Made by a program: the position numbers and the translations under genes. Positions 9,440 through 19,400 of a DNA stretch of 64,000 bases are shown here, piece after piece. The stretch is from Phycisphaerae bacterium (GTDB taxonomy: Bacteria; Planctomycetota; Phycisphaerae; UBA1845). The stretch spans positions 62,001 to 126,000 of the forward strand of contig JAJDDY010000028.1 in assembly GCA_029260075.1 (NCBI GenBank). The letters run 5' to 3'. The first letter of the stretch is position 1. The number at the start of each line of letters is the position of its first letter. Under the pieces are notes generated by a model that saw only the letters and a program-made list of their open reading frames with translations, searched no databases and was not told the DNA's origin.

Positions 9440-12316
9440 CTAATCGTCGTCCAGCAACTCAGCCGTAGCCCGCAGTTGTTCGAGATGTTTGCCAAGGTCG
9501 GTCACGGCTGCGTCTACGTTCGTGAGATCGTGCCTCCTCCCCATTTCTTCCAAGAGTTGAGCGACGCGCCGTACGGGCTCCGCGCAGATGTTGGAGGCTG
9601 CCCCCTTAATACTGTGCGCCGCAGACCGAAGCTTGTCGTTGTCCCCGCTCGACACGGCGGAGCGAACGTCTGCCAGCAACGCCGGCGCGGTTTCCACGAA
9701 GAGGTTGAGAACTTCCAAGAGCACCTCGCGATCATCGTCCAATTGCTGTAGCGCTTTCTCGATGTCTATGGTGGCTCGGCTAGGTGTAATCGAGGTTGTG
9801 CCCAGGGATGGATCCACAGGTGTTTCCGTGAGGGGTAAGAGCTCGCTATGTGCTGCGCCGTCGGCGACGGACGACGTCGAGGTCTGGCGATCTTCATGGC
9901 GAGTGGGGCGACGATCGTATTCCAGCGGCGTGCGGAAGCAGAATGTACTACCGCGTTCCGGCTCGCTCTCTACCCAGATTTCCCCGCCCATCAAGTCGAG
10001 AATTTGCTTGCACATCGCCAGGCCCAGACCAGTTCCACCGTACCTGCGCGCGGCCGTGCCATCAGCCTGCGCGAATCGATCGAAGATGCCCGAGTGTCGA
10101 TCTTGGGGAATACCAATTCCCGTATCCGAAACGGAAACGAACAACGAATCTCCGCGTTTGGGACAGGCCTCGACCCGGACGTCGATGGTCATTTCGCCGT
10201 GATCCGTGAACTTGATCGCGTTGTCGACCAGGTTGACGAGCACTTGACGCAACCGTCCCGGATCGCCGCGTAGGATACGCGGTACGGAAGGATCTACAAT
10301 CGAGTTCAGCTTCAGACCTTTCCCTTCTGCACGTTGCGCCAGAATGTCCACGACACCGTTTACGGTCGCGACGAGGTCGAAGTCTCTTGTTTCCAGCTCC
10401 ACGTTGCCGCCCTCAATCTTCGAGAAGTCGAGGATATTGTTGAGGAGTTTCGATAGTGAGTCGGAGCATTCCATCACCGTGTCGAGGTACTCGCGCTGTT
10501 CAGCGTTCAGGTCCGTGTCGAGGGCTAGCGCGCACATGCCGACGATGCCGTTCATGGGCGTCTGGAATTCGTGGCTTATGTTAGATAGGAATTCGCTTTT
10601 GGCGAGATTGGCGGCCTCGGAGCGGGCATGGGCTTCCCGCAATTGATCCTCCGCGTTGCTACGCTCGATGGCGTCCGCCAGAACATTAGCTACGGCGCTT
10701 AGAAAGTGCGTGTCCTCGCGACTGAATTTTCGCCGCGCCGTGGTATGCACGCCCAGAACACCGAAGGGGCGGTCTTTGCCGCAAATCACCGTGCTCATAC
10801 CGCTAACGACTCCATGTTCGCTGAGCAGTTTCGGCCCACTGAAACGAGTCTCTGCGCGCAGGTCATCCACGATAACCGGTTCGTTCGACACTAGCGTGTA
10901 CCCCGCTTGTGAGTCGGCGCCGGTATCCACCGTCGCGTTTCCGACTAGGCCTGGCTTCCAGCCAACGCCGGTTCGAAGAAGTAGTTCGTTGCGTTCAGGG
11001 AGCAGTTCCAGAACCTTGCAGTAATCCATGTCGAGTGTTTCGGCAACAACCGCGACAGCATGATCCAGGAGCGTTTCGAGTCGCTCGCCCCCCAGCGCGC
11101 GGTGACCAAGTTCTGCGATGGCGGCTTGCTGTCGGACACGCAACCTGAGCGTCTTCTCCGCCTCTTTGCGGTCACTGATGTCGCGAATGATGCTGGTGAA
11201 TATTCGCCCGGTACCAAGTCGTACTTCTGAAACGCCGAGATCCAGGGGTACTGTCGTACCGTCCGTACGAAGGCCAATCGTTTCCCTCTGTGAACCGATG
11301 ATTGTCTTTTCGTCCGTATCGAGATACCTACGAATGTAACCGTCGAGTCTTTCTCGCTCTGGAGTCGGCATCAGTAGAGTGACACTCTTACCGACGACTT
11401 CGGCGGCTGAGTATCCAAATATCTCTTCTGCGGCGGCGTTGAATAGTTCAATACACCCATGCTCGTTAATCGTGATGACACCGTCGGCGGCATTGTCGAG
11501 AATTGCGCTGAAGCGCGCAGCCAGATCGCGGTTTTCGCTATTGGATTGCTCGGTATGTGTTCTTGCGGCGTCCAGGTGGTCAACGAAAGTCGCGATCGCC
11601 CGCGCGACTTCCACGATTTCAGTCGGAGCTTTCTTGTATTGGCCCAGCGGCGTCTGTCCCAAGGCGTCCGTTCGAGCTTGCTTGCTGAGCGAGCGAAGCG
11701 GTCTCACTACGGAATAGCATGCCCACCGCCACACGACAAAGACCACGGCCAAGTAGACTCCGCCAAACACCCATGCCGTCGTCGCCAACCGCGTTCGTTG
11801 AGCGTCGACAGAAGTCTTCGCGTTCGCAAGACGCTGCGATGTGCGCTTCGCAAGCGCATCCAGGGCGCCCACCGCCTTCGTGGACTCGGCGTCCAAACGC
11901 TCGGACAATTTGGCGAAAAGGGATGCGCGCTCCGGTCCGGACGCCATGGATGCGGTTTCGACGGCTTGGGCAATCGTACCGACGCTATGGGAGATGACGG
12001 TCAGTTCGTTCCTGCCAACGCGTTGAGTGATGGCCGCGCGCAGTGCCGAAAGAAGATTTTCGATCCGGTCTGCCTGGAGGGCCACACTTCTTGCTGCAGA
12101 TGTTTCGCCAGGCGCGACGAGCGAGTCGCAGGACGCACTCCACTCACTGACGAGTGTTTTGAGCTTATCCAATTCGCGCATAACAAGTGAATCTTCACCG
12201 ACGTGGGCTGACTCATTCGCGAGGTTTCTGTAACCGCGCGCAAGCCCCACCGACAGGCACGCGCCACCCAGCGAGCACACCAGAACTACGATAAGAATGT
12301 GGCGGTCGATGTTCAT
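9440..12316 (-). CDS. Membrane sensor histidine kinase with PAS, GAF and Hpt domains
   Basis: 958 residues. TM1 at the N-terminus (ILIVVLVCSLGGACLSVGLA), a helical extracytoplasmic sensor of about 150 residues, TM2 (WVFGGVYLAVVFVVWRWAC), a HAMP-like linker, PAS (AILDNAADGVITIN, IFGYSAAEVVG), GAF, HisKA (SHEFQTPMNG), HATPase_c (N-box DNAIKFTD, GTGLGLAM), and a C-terminal Hpt domain with AHSIKGAASN. There is no receiver domain between kinase and Hpt, so phosphoryl transfer must pass through a separate REC protein; the neighbours on both sides carry RECs. PAS, kinase and Hpt parts are close in sequence to the next gene upstream, suggesting a duplication within the operon. Confidence 0.92.
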   Translation of the reverse strand: MNIDRHILIVVLVCSLGGACLSVGLARGYRNLANESAHVGEDSLVMRELDKLKTLVSEWSASCDSLVAPGETSAARSVALQADRIENLLSALRAAITQRVGRNELTVISHSVGTIAQAVETASMASGPERASLFAKLSERLDAESTKAVGALDALAKRTSQRLANAKTSVDAQRTRLATTAWVFGGVYLAVVFVVWRWACYSVVRPLRSLSKQARTDALGQTPLGQYKKAPTEIVEVARAIATFVDHLDAARTHTEQSNSENRDLAARFSAILDNAADGVITINEHGCIELFNAAAEEIFGYSAAEVVGKSVTLLMPTPERERLDGYIRRYLDTDEKTIIGSQRETIGLRTDGTTVPLDLGVSEVRLGTGRIFTSIIRDISDRKEAEKTLRLRVRQQAAIAELGHRALGGERLETLLDHAVAVVAETLDMDYCKVLELLPERNELLLRTGVGWKPGLVGNATVDTGADSQAGYTLVSNEPVIVDDLRAETRFSGPKLLSEHGVVSGMSTVICGKDRPFGVLGVHTTARRKFSREDTHFLSAVANVLADAIERSNAEDQLREAHARSEAANLAKSEFLSNISHEFQTPMNGIVGMCALALDTDLNAEQREYLDTVMECSDSLSKLLNNILDFSKIEGGNVELETRDFDLVATVNGVVDILAQRAEGKGLKLNSIVDPSVPRILRGDPGRLRQVLVNLVDNAIKFTDHGEMTIDVRVEACPKRGDSLFVSVSDTGIGIPQDRHSGIFDRFAQADGTAARRYGGTGLGLAMCKQILDLMGGEIWVESEPERGSTFCFRTPLEYDRRPTRHEDRQTSTSSVADGAAHSELLPLTETPVDPSLGTTSITPSRATIDIEKALQQLDDDREVLLEVLNLFVETAPALLADVRSAVSSGDNDKLRSAAHSIKGAASNICAEPVRRVAQLLEEMGRRHDLTNVDAAVTDLGKHLEQLRATAELLDDD

Positions 12317-12424
12317 ATTGATCGCGACTTAGGCGAAGCCTGTTCCTCGGACGTGACAAGAACTGTGAGGGATGTCACTTCCGAGGCTCGAACGACGTTG
12401 CGCGGTCCCGTCATTCACAGTCCA

Positions 12425-15400
12425 TTACCCTTGCCGCCACGTCGCGGCGAATCGTCTTACGTGATCGAGCGCGGTTTCCAATTCCGCCACCGCGGAACTG
12501 ACGTCTGTTAACTCGCCGCGCTCGCCCATTTCCTCTAGTCGTTGCGCGACACGACGAACCGGCTCAGCGCAGATGTTGGCGGCTGATCCCTTGAAGCTGT
12601 GTGCAGCCGATTCCAGCTTGTGGTGATCCCCCGTCGCCGCAGCCGATTGAATGTTCTCCAGAAGCGCCGGAAAGGTCTCGACGAACAGGGCTACGACTTC
12701 ATGCAAGAGCGCGCGATCGCCGTCTAGCTGGATCAACGCCTTTTCTATGTCGATGGCCGCTTGGTCCAGATCGTCGGGATTATCGATTGCCTCCGGAGCG
12801 GATCGTTCAAGCCCGTTCGTTTCGTTCTTGACTGGTTCGCTGCCGGCCCATTTTTCGATCATGCGGCGCACTTCTTCGAACTTGATGGGTTTGGATATGT
12901 AGTCGTCCATTCCGGCGTTCAGGCAGCGCTCACGATCGCCCTTCATGACGTGGGCCGTCATCGCGACCACGGGCAAGTTGCGCCATCGTTCCTCGGCGCG
13001 GATTCGGCGTGTTGCTTCGAAGCCGTCCATTTCCGGCATTTGCACGTCCATAAACACGAGGTCGAACGACATCTCTTCCAGCACCTCTAGCGCGCGTCGA
13101 CCGTTCTCTGCCGTGGTCACGTCGCAACCGGTTTTCTCCAGAACCTTCGTCGCAAGCTTTTGGTTGACCGGGTTGTCCTCTACGACGAGCACGCGCGCTA
13201 CAAATCGTCGGCGCTCTTGCTCCGGACCGGACGGCGCGGTGTCCAAAGCCATTGCGTCGGCCGTGTTTGGAGAGAAGACCGATACGAGCGTGTTCATCAA
13301 CACGGATTGCTTGATTGGTTTGGTCAGGAAGGCTGCGCACCGTTCGCCTACGGCGGCGTCAAAGTCCCTTCGATAACCTAAGGAACTGAGGATTACTACG
13401 GTTGGGCGGCCGTAGGATGGATCATCGTGAACCGTCTGCTCCACTTCGAAACCGTCCATCTCGGGCATTTGAACGTCTAGGAGAACCAGATCCAACGGCT
13501 GTCCATGATTGCGGCCCGTCCGGAGCATCTCCAGCGCTTCCGAGCCGCTCGCCGCGAGCTCGACGCCAAACCCCCAAGTCGTGAGCAAGAGTTGAAGAAC
13601 TCGTCGATTCGTCGCGTTGTCGTCAACGACAAGCACGCGTTTTCCTTGCATGAGGTCATTCAAATCGGCGGCTTCCAGATTCGCGTTGACATCCTCATGA
13701 CCTGGCGTCTCTTGCTGTTGTAGCGTCACGCGGAAGCTGAATGTGGACCCTTCCTCCGTTTCGCTCTCGACCCAGATCTTGCCGTCCATCAGTTCGATGA
13801 TCTGTTTGGAGATTGTGAGTCCGAGGCCGGTACCCCCGTACTTGCGCGTTGTCGACCCATCGGCCTGCGCGAACGATCCAAAGATGGCGGCCTGCCGGTC
13901 CTTTGCAATACCGATTCCGGTATCGCGTATCGCAAACACGAGCGTAGCGTATTCGCCCGCCAGCTTCTCAAGTTTCACGCTGACCGCTACTTCGCCCCGT
14001 TCGGTGAACTTGATCGCATTGCCCACGAGGTTGACCAGCACTTGACGCAGGCGAGTCGGATCGCCGCGCAGCCAACGAGGTACGTCGGGATGGACGCTGC
14101 AGATCAACTCGAGCCCCGCATTCGCGGCGCGGTGAGCAAGGATGTCCCCGGTACTCTCCATGCATTCGACCAAGTCGAAGTCGATCGTCTCTAGATCAAA
14201 CTTTCCGGACTCGATCTTGGAGAGGTCTAGAATGTCGTTAAGGAGTGTCAGCAGCGAGTTTGAGCATTCGAGTATGGTGTCAAGATACTCTCGCTGTTCT
14301 TCACTAGGATCGCCGCCGAGGGCCAACTCACTCATACCGATGATGCCGTTCATCGGTGTGCGAATTTCATGGCTCATATTCGCTAGGAACTCACTCTTAG
14401 CGCGATTCGCTGCTTCCGTCTCCTCCTTCGCCTTTTCCAATGCTTCGTTGGTGTGCTCGAGTTGGGCGGCATACGCCCTTAGCGCTTCCTCGGCTCGTTT
14501 GCTCTCGCTGATGTCTCGAACGATCCCTGTAAACGATCGGTTGTCACCAAGACGCACTTCCGTCACGCTCAGGTCCATGGCGAACGTGGTGCCGTCCTTC
14601 CGTCGGCCGATCACCTCTCTGCGCATGTCGAGGATTTTCCTTACGTCCGTTCTCACGTAATCGCTCAGGTAGCGGTCGTGTTCGTCGCTGTACGGCGAAG
14701 GCATCAGCACGGACACGTTGCCGCCGACGACCTCAGTCGCCGTGTATCCGAATATCCGTTCCGCCGCGCCGTTGAACGATAGAACGATTCCCTCGTCGTC
14801 GATCGTGACCATCCCATCGGCGGCGGTTTCGACGATGGCGCGGGTTTGGGCCTCGCTTTCAGCGAGCGCGACGGTACGCTCCTCGACACGCCGCTCAAGC
14901 GAGGATCGCGATTTGTGCAGTGCGTCGGCCATGTCGTTAAACGTGCGGCCCATTTCGCCGAGTTCATCGCGGGCGCTGTCCTGGATTCGGAATTCAGAGT
15001 CTGGGTCCGCGGCCACGCGCCGCATGACGTCGGCCGCAGATTGAATTCGACGGTTTACCAACTTCTGGAAGAGGTAGTAGATAACGAGCACGAGAACGAC
15101 CGTGAGCGCGGCGAACGAGCCCAAGACGGTCTTCATCATCATCGCCCGCCCACTCTGCAGGTCCGACGTGGGGACGGAGATCATCACGGCGCTGACCACA
15201 TCGCCGACGCGCCAGCCATAACCGTGCTCGCGGCCGTATCGAGCCACGACCGCCGGCGGAGCGTTCTCCGGTTGGTCGTGACACTTCAGGCACTTCGCTT
15301 CCACGACGATCGGGCGCGCAGAGTAGAACACCTCTTGCCCGTTCACCGTTCGGTATCCACTCACCTCCTCAAGGCTTCGATCGGCATCGAGTGCGGCGAG

Positions 15401-15757
15401 GAAGTCCAACTCGAATGCGTCCGCTTTGTTTTCCAAGTTCAGCGGATTGATCGTCGGTTGCCGGTAGGAGTACTCCGGCATTTTTTCGTTGAAATACTTG
15501 ATGATCCCCGCCGTGACGAACGTAGAGGACATGGCCTCGAAAATCATTTCGTCGGTGTGGGCCCGAACCGCGGGGCGGAGGACTTTCTTGGCGTACGTTC
15601 GACACGCCTGCCCGAAACTAAGCACGATCTCGCTACGGTTGTGCGCTTCCCTCTCGAACGCTTCCGTCTGCTTGCGATTGAGGTGCCACGCGCCTGCAGT
15701 CATTACTACGGCCAAACAGGCTACCGTCGTCAAGATGAACCTAGTTCGTAGGGACAT
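12425..15757 (-). CDS. Hybrid sensor kinase with Tll0287-like c-type heme sensor
   Basis: 1110 residues from ATG 15757 (GGAGCGG just upstream, followed directly by a TM helix). A longer in-frame start at 15976 would put about 73 basic residues before TM1. Order: TM1 (7-24); extracytoplasmic Tll0287/DUF3365-like domain (about 50-200) with one heme c site CLKCH at 156-160; TM2 (about 210-230); HAMP; PAS (about 300-420); HisKA H463 in SHEIRTPMNG; HATPase_c; REC1 (D761); REC2 (D904); Hpt (H1053 in AAHSFKGSAAN). A covalent heme outside the membrane suggests sensing of redox state or a gas ligand. It heads the operon with the second kinase and the c-di-GMP protein. Confidence 0.93.
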   Translation of the reverse strand: MSLRTRFILTTVACLAVVMTAGAWHLNRKQTEAFEREAHNRSEIVLSFGQACRTYAKKVLRPAVRAHTDEMIFEAMSSTFVTAGIIKYFNEKMPEYSYRQPTINPLNLENKADAFELDFLAALDADRSLEEVSGYRTVNGQEVFYSARPIVVEAKCLKCHDQPENAPPAVVARYGREHGYGWRVGDVVSAVMISVPTSDLQSGRAMMMKTVLGSFAALTVVLVLVIYYLFQKLVNRRIQSAADVMRRVAADPDSEFRIQDSARDELGEMGRTFNDMADALHKSRSSLERRVEERTVALAESEAQTRAIVETAADGMVTIDDEGIVLSFNGAAERIFGYTATEVVGGNVSVLMPSPYSDEHDRYLSDYVRTDVRKILDMRREVIGRRKDGTTFAMDLSVTEVRLGDNRSFTGIVRDISESKRAEEALRAYAAQLEHTNEALEKAKEETEAANRAKSEFLANMSHEIRTPMNGIIGMSELALGGDPSEEQREYLDTILECSNSLLTLLNDILDLSKIESGKFDLETIDFDLVECMESTGDILAHRAANAGLELICSVHPDVPRWLRGDPTRLRQVLVNLVGNAIKFTERGEVAVSVKLEKLAGEYATLVFAIRDTGIGIAKDRQAAIFGSFAQADGSTTRKYGGTGLGLTISKQIIELMDGKIWVESETEEGSTFSFRVTLQQQETPGHEDVNANLEAADLNDLMQGKRVLVVDDNATNRRVLQLLLTTWGFGVELAASGSEALEMLRTGRNHGQPLDLVLLDVQMPEMDGFEVEQTVHDDPSYGRPTVVILSSLGYRRDFDAAVGERCAAFLTKPIKQSVLMNTLVSVFSPNTADAMALDTAPSGPEQERRRFVARVLVVEDNPVNQKLATKVLEKTGCDVTTAENGRRALEVLEEMSFDLVFMDVQMPEMDGFEATRRIRAEERWRNLPVVAMTAHVMKGDRERCLNAGMDDYISKPIKFEEVRRMIEKWAGSEPVKNETNGLERSAPEAIDNPDDLDQAAIDIEKALIQLDGDRALLHEVVALFVETFPALLENIQSAAATGDHHKLESAAHSFKGSAANICAEPVRRVAQRLEEMGERGELTDVSSAVAELETALDHVRRFAATWRQG

Positions 15758-16457
15758 TACCGCTCCATTGAAACCGCTGACCCCGACGTTGCGGACTCCG
15801 GCAGTCCGGAGGCCATGGTGCGACCGCGACATATGTTCTTTCCTCTCCAGCCCCTTCGACCCCAGGAGCGGCATGCACCTGCGGACCGACTGCAAGGTGT
15901 GTTTGGTCGCGCTGCTCGTGGGGGACGCGCGCGGCCATAACCGCTTCTCGGCTTCATCGACCGTTGGGGAAGTCACCTAAAGACCCTGGAATCGCCGCTT
16001 TGGGGCAATAATCCAACGCTTCCGATAAGTTCGTTCCGGATGCTCAGGATTCGGTCGATGTGCGAACGCAGGCCCTGCCGCGCATTGAAGTACAGTTTAT
16101 TCCTCGCCCCGCCTCGCTCTTCGTGCGCCGCGCGTGCGGTTGACGCCACGCTTGATCTGGCCTCTCGAAGTCCCGTCCCCGTTCCACGGCGCGCGACGAC
16201 ATGGGAATGTGATCATGCCCAGGGACCGATTGCCCGGATGACTGACGCGAGTTGCTTCGATAGCACGTGAGAACCGGCTCGTCTGGCGAATGAATCGCGA
16301 ATGTAAGAAATCCTAATGACCCCTGTCAATCTGCTATACTGGTCGGCATGTGGCGGTACGGTTCGGTGCGTCGCGCGACGGCGGGGCGAGGTTGCCGATG
16401 AAATCGCCAACCTACCGAGCGTCTCGGTTTCCTTTTTCAAGTCCAGGAGTTGGTTTC
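15758..16457. other. Divergent promoter region between the signalling operon and the beta-propeller gene
   Basis: About 700 bp with no recognisable gene. It holds upstream sequences of both divergent units, including the extended -10 at 16332 for the plus-strand gene. Confidence 0.5.
16332..16340 (+). promoter_or_regulatory. Extended -10 promoter element TGCTATACT
   Basis: TG-C-TATACT, a good extended -10, about 118 bp upstream of the beta-propeller start. No clear -35 hexamer at 17 bp. The same nonamer stands before the DUF2892 gene at 22864. Confidence 0.45.
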
Positions 16458-19400
16458 ATGGTCGACAGTCGAGCACTACGTAACGTATTCGCATCGCTAC
16501 TCGCGGTCATCGTCATCGCCGCGTCAGCCGCAGTGTCTGGAGCGGCAGCCAACCGTCCGGCTCCCCCGCCCGGTACGGAGTTGGCCCCACAAGACGCCAA
16601 GTCCGACGCCGGGCCGAGTGATGCGGTAGACGCTCCCGCGCCTGACGGCAAAGGGGATTCCAGCGAGTCGGCAGATGATGCGGCCCCGGACACAGTGAAG
16701 GAAGCCGACGCGGAGAAGCCGGCGACCTCTGACGGCGCGTCCTCAGTTACACCCTCCTTGCCCAAGGAGTGGGTGGATACGCTGAAGTGGCGGTGCATCG
16801 GACCCGCGAACATGGGCGGACGCATTACGTCGCTGGCTGTCTTCGCGGATGACCCGAGCGTGTATTGGGTGGCGACAGCGTCCGGCGGTCTGCTCAAGAC
16901 GATCAACAACGGCATTACCTTCGAGCACCAGTTTGACCATGAGGCTACGGTATCTATCGGTGACGTGGCTGTGGCACCGTCGGATCAAAACGTCGTCTGG
17001 GTGGGAACGGGCGAAGCCAATCCGCGAAACAGCGTGTCGTGGGGCAACGGCGTCTACAAGTCTGTCGACGGCGGCAAGACTTGGAAGCACATGGGTCTTG
17101 AGAAAACGTTTCAGATCGCCCGCGTGGTTATTCATCCTACCGATCCCGACATCGTTTATGTTGGCGCCCTGGGCCGACTGTGGGGTGCGAACGAGCAACG
17201 CGGCCTCTACAAGACTGAAGACGGCGGCGAGAACTGGGAGAAAGTGTTGTACGTCGACGACGAAACCGGTGTCATTGATGCCCAGATGAAGCCCGGTGAT
17301 CCCGACACGCTTCTGGTGGGGACGTATCAGCGTCAGCGTGATGGATTCGATACGAACGCGCCAGCGGTCAAGTTCGGCCCGGGCAGCGGACTGTATCGAA
17401 CAACGGACGCTGGGGCTTCGTTCACGAAACTCACCGCCGGTCTTCCTTCGTGCGATCTCGGTCGCATCGGTATCGATTATTATGCCAAGGATCCCGACAC
17501 GGTTTTCGTTGTGCTTGAGTCCGAACATATCGCCAACGAGCCGGACGACGCGCCGTACGCCGGCATTCGGGGCGAGGATGTCGAGGTCGGCGCGCGCATA
17601 ACGGAGATTGTCGAAGACGGTCCCGCCAGCAAGACCGATCTCAAGGTTGGTGACATCGTCGTACGCGTGTGTGATGCCACAACCCTGTCATACGCGGATA
17701 TGGTCGGTGAATTCCGAAAGCATTCGGCAGGGGACACGGCCATACTTGAAGTTTCTCGCGACAAGACAAGTGTCCTTATCGAGTTGGCGTTTGGCCATCG
17801 TCCGGAAACCAAAGAGGAAGAGGCTGAGGACATTCCGGATACCCGTCGCCGCCCAAAACGTACGCCGTTCGCTTCTATGCTCGGCGGGCAGCGTGAAAAC
17901 CTTCAGGAGCAACAAGGGGACGACGGGCACGAATACGGCGGCGTCTACAAGTCAACCGACGGCGGCGAGAACTGGAAGCGTATCAACACCATCAACCCGC
18001 GCCCGATGTATTTTAGCGAGGTCCGCGTTGATCCGAGTGACGAGCAACATATGTTCGTGTTGGGCATTTCCCTATACCGCTCCAAGGACGCCGGTAAGAC
18101 GTTTACTTCCGACGGCGGTCGCGGCGTTCACTCGGACCATCACGCCCTTTGGATCGATCCGAAGGACGGTCGACACATGATCCTCGGTGGCGACGGTGGA
18201 CTCTATGTGACGCACGACCGAATGGAGAAGTGGGACCATCTCAACCACATGGCCATCGGACAGTTCTATGACGTGGGTGTCGGCCCGCGGCGCAACTACC
18301 GCGTCTATGGCGGATTGCAAGACAACGGCAGTTGGGGCGGACCGAGCCGGGCGCGCTCCGGTGGCGGACCGATCAATGAGGACTGGTTTCGCGTCGGCGG
18401 TGGCGACGGATTCGTCTGCCGCGTGGATCCGAACAACGCCGACTTGGTCTACTACGAAAGTCAAAACGGCAACATCGGTCGCGTGAACCTGCGCACCGGC
18501 AAGCGAGGCATTTCGCGTCCACGTCCGCCGAAGGGAACGAAATATCGCTTCAACTGGAAGACGCCGTTCTTACTTTCGCATCACAACTCGAAGATTTACT
18601 ACGCGGCCGGTAGCGTCGTATTGAAGTCGCTCGATCGGGGCAATGGGCTGAAGAGCATCTCCCCGGAAATCACGAGAACCGATCGCGGTAGCGCGACAGC
18701 GCTGGCTGAGTCGCCGGTCGACGCGGACGTGCTCTACGTGGGTACGGACGACGGCGCACTGTGGGGTTCCAAGAACGGCGGGCACGAATGGACCAAGCTG
18801 ATCGGCTTCCCCGGTGATCCCGATGACGACGATAAGGCTAGCAATGAATCGGAAGAGGGTGAGGCGACCGACGCCGCGAGCGATTCATCCGGCACGTCCG
18901 AATCAGCAGATACCGGTGTATCCGAACCGACGGCGAGCGATCGCGCGTCGCGACGCAGTGCAGCAGGCGCTGGCGACATGGTCGCTCGAATCATGAAACG
19001 CGACGCCAACGGTGACGGCAAGATTCAAGAAAGCGAAGCGCCCAAGCGAATGAAACCCATGTTCGGCCGTATCGACGCTGACGGTGATGGCGGGATCGAC
19101 CGGTCGGAGTTGGCGGTGATGGCCGAACGCATGGGCCGCCGTGGACGGGGCGATCATCAGGCTCCGCCGCCGGGCGATCGCGCTAAGAACGGTCACGCGA
19201 GGAGTGGCCATGGAGACGCCGAACCCGCGCGCAAGAAATCGAACACGGTCGCGAGCGCGAGTGACAAGACGGAGTCGCCCGAGTCGACAAAGCACGTCGC
19301 CTCCGGGTCGGCGTCAGATCCGCACGTGGCTGACGCCCAGTCCGAACCCGCGCCCCAGCCGTCTGCTGTCGAAGCTAACGACCCGCTGACCGGCGAGTGG

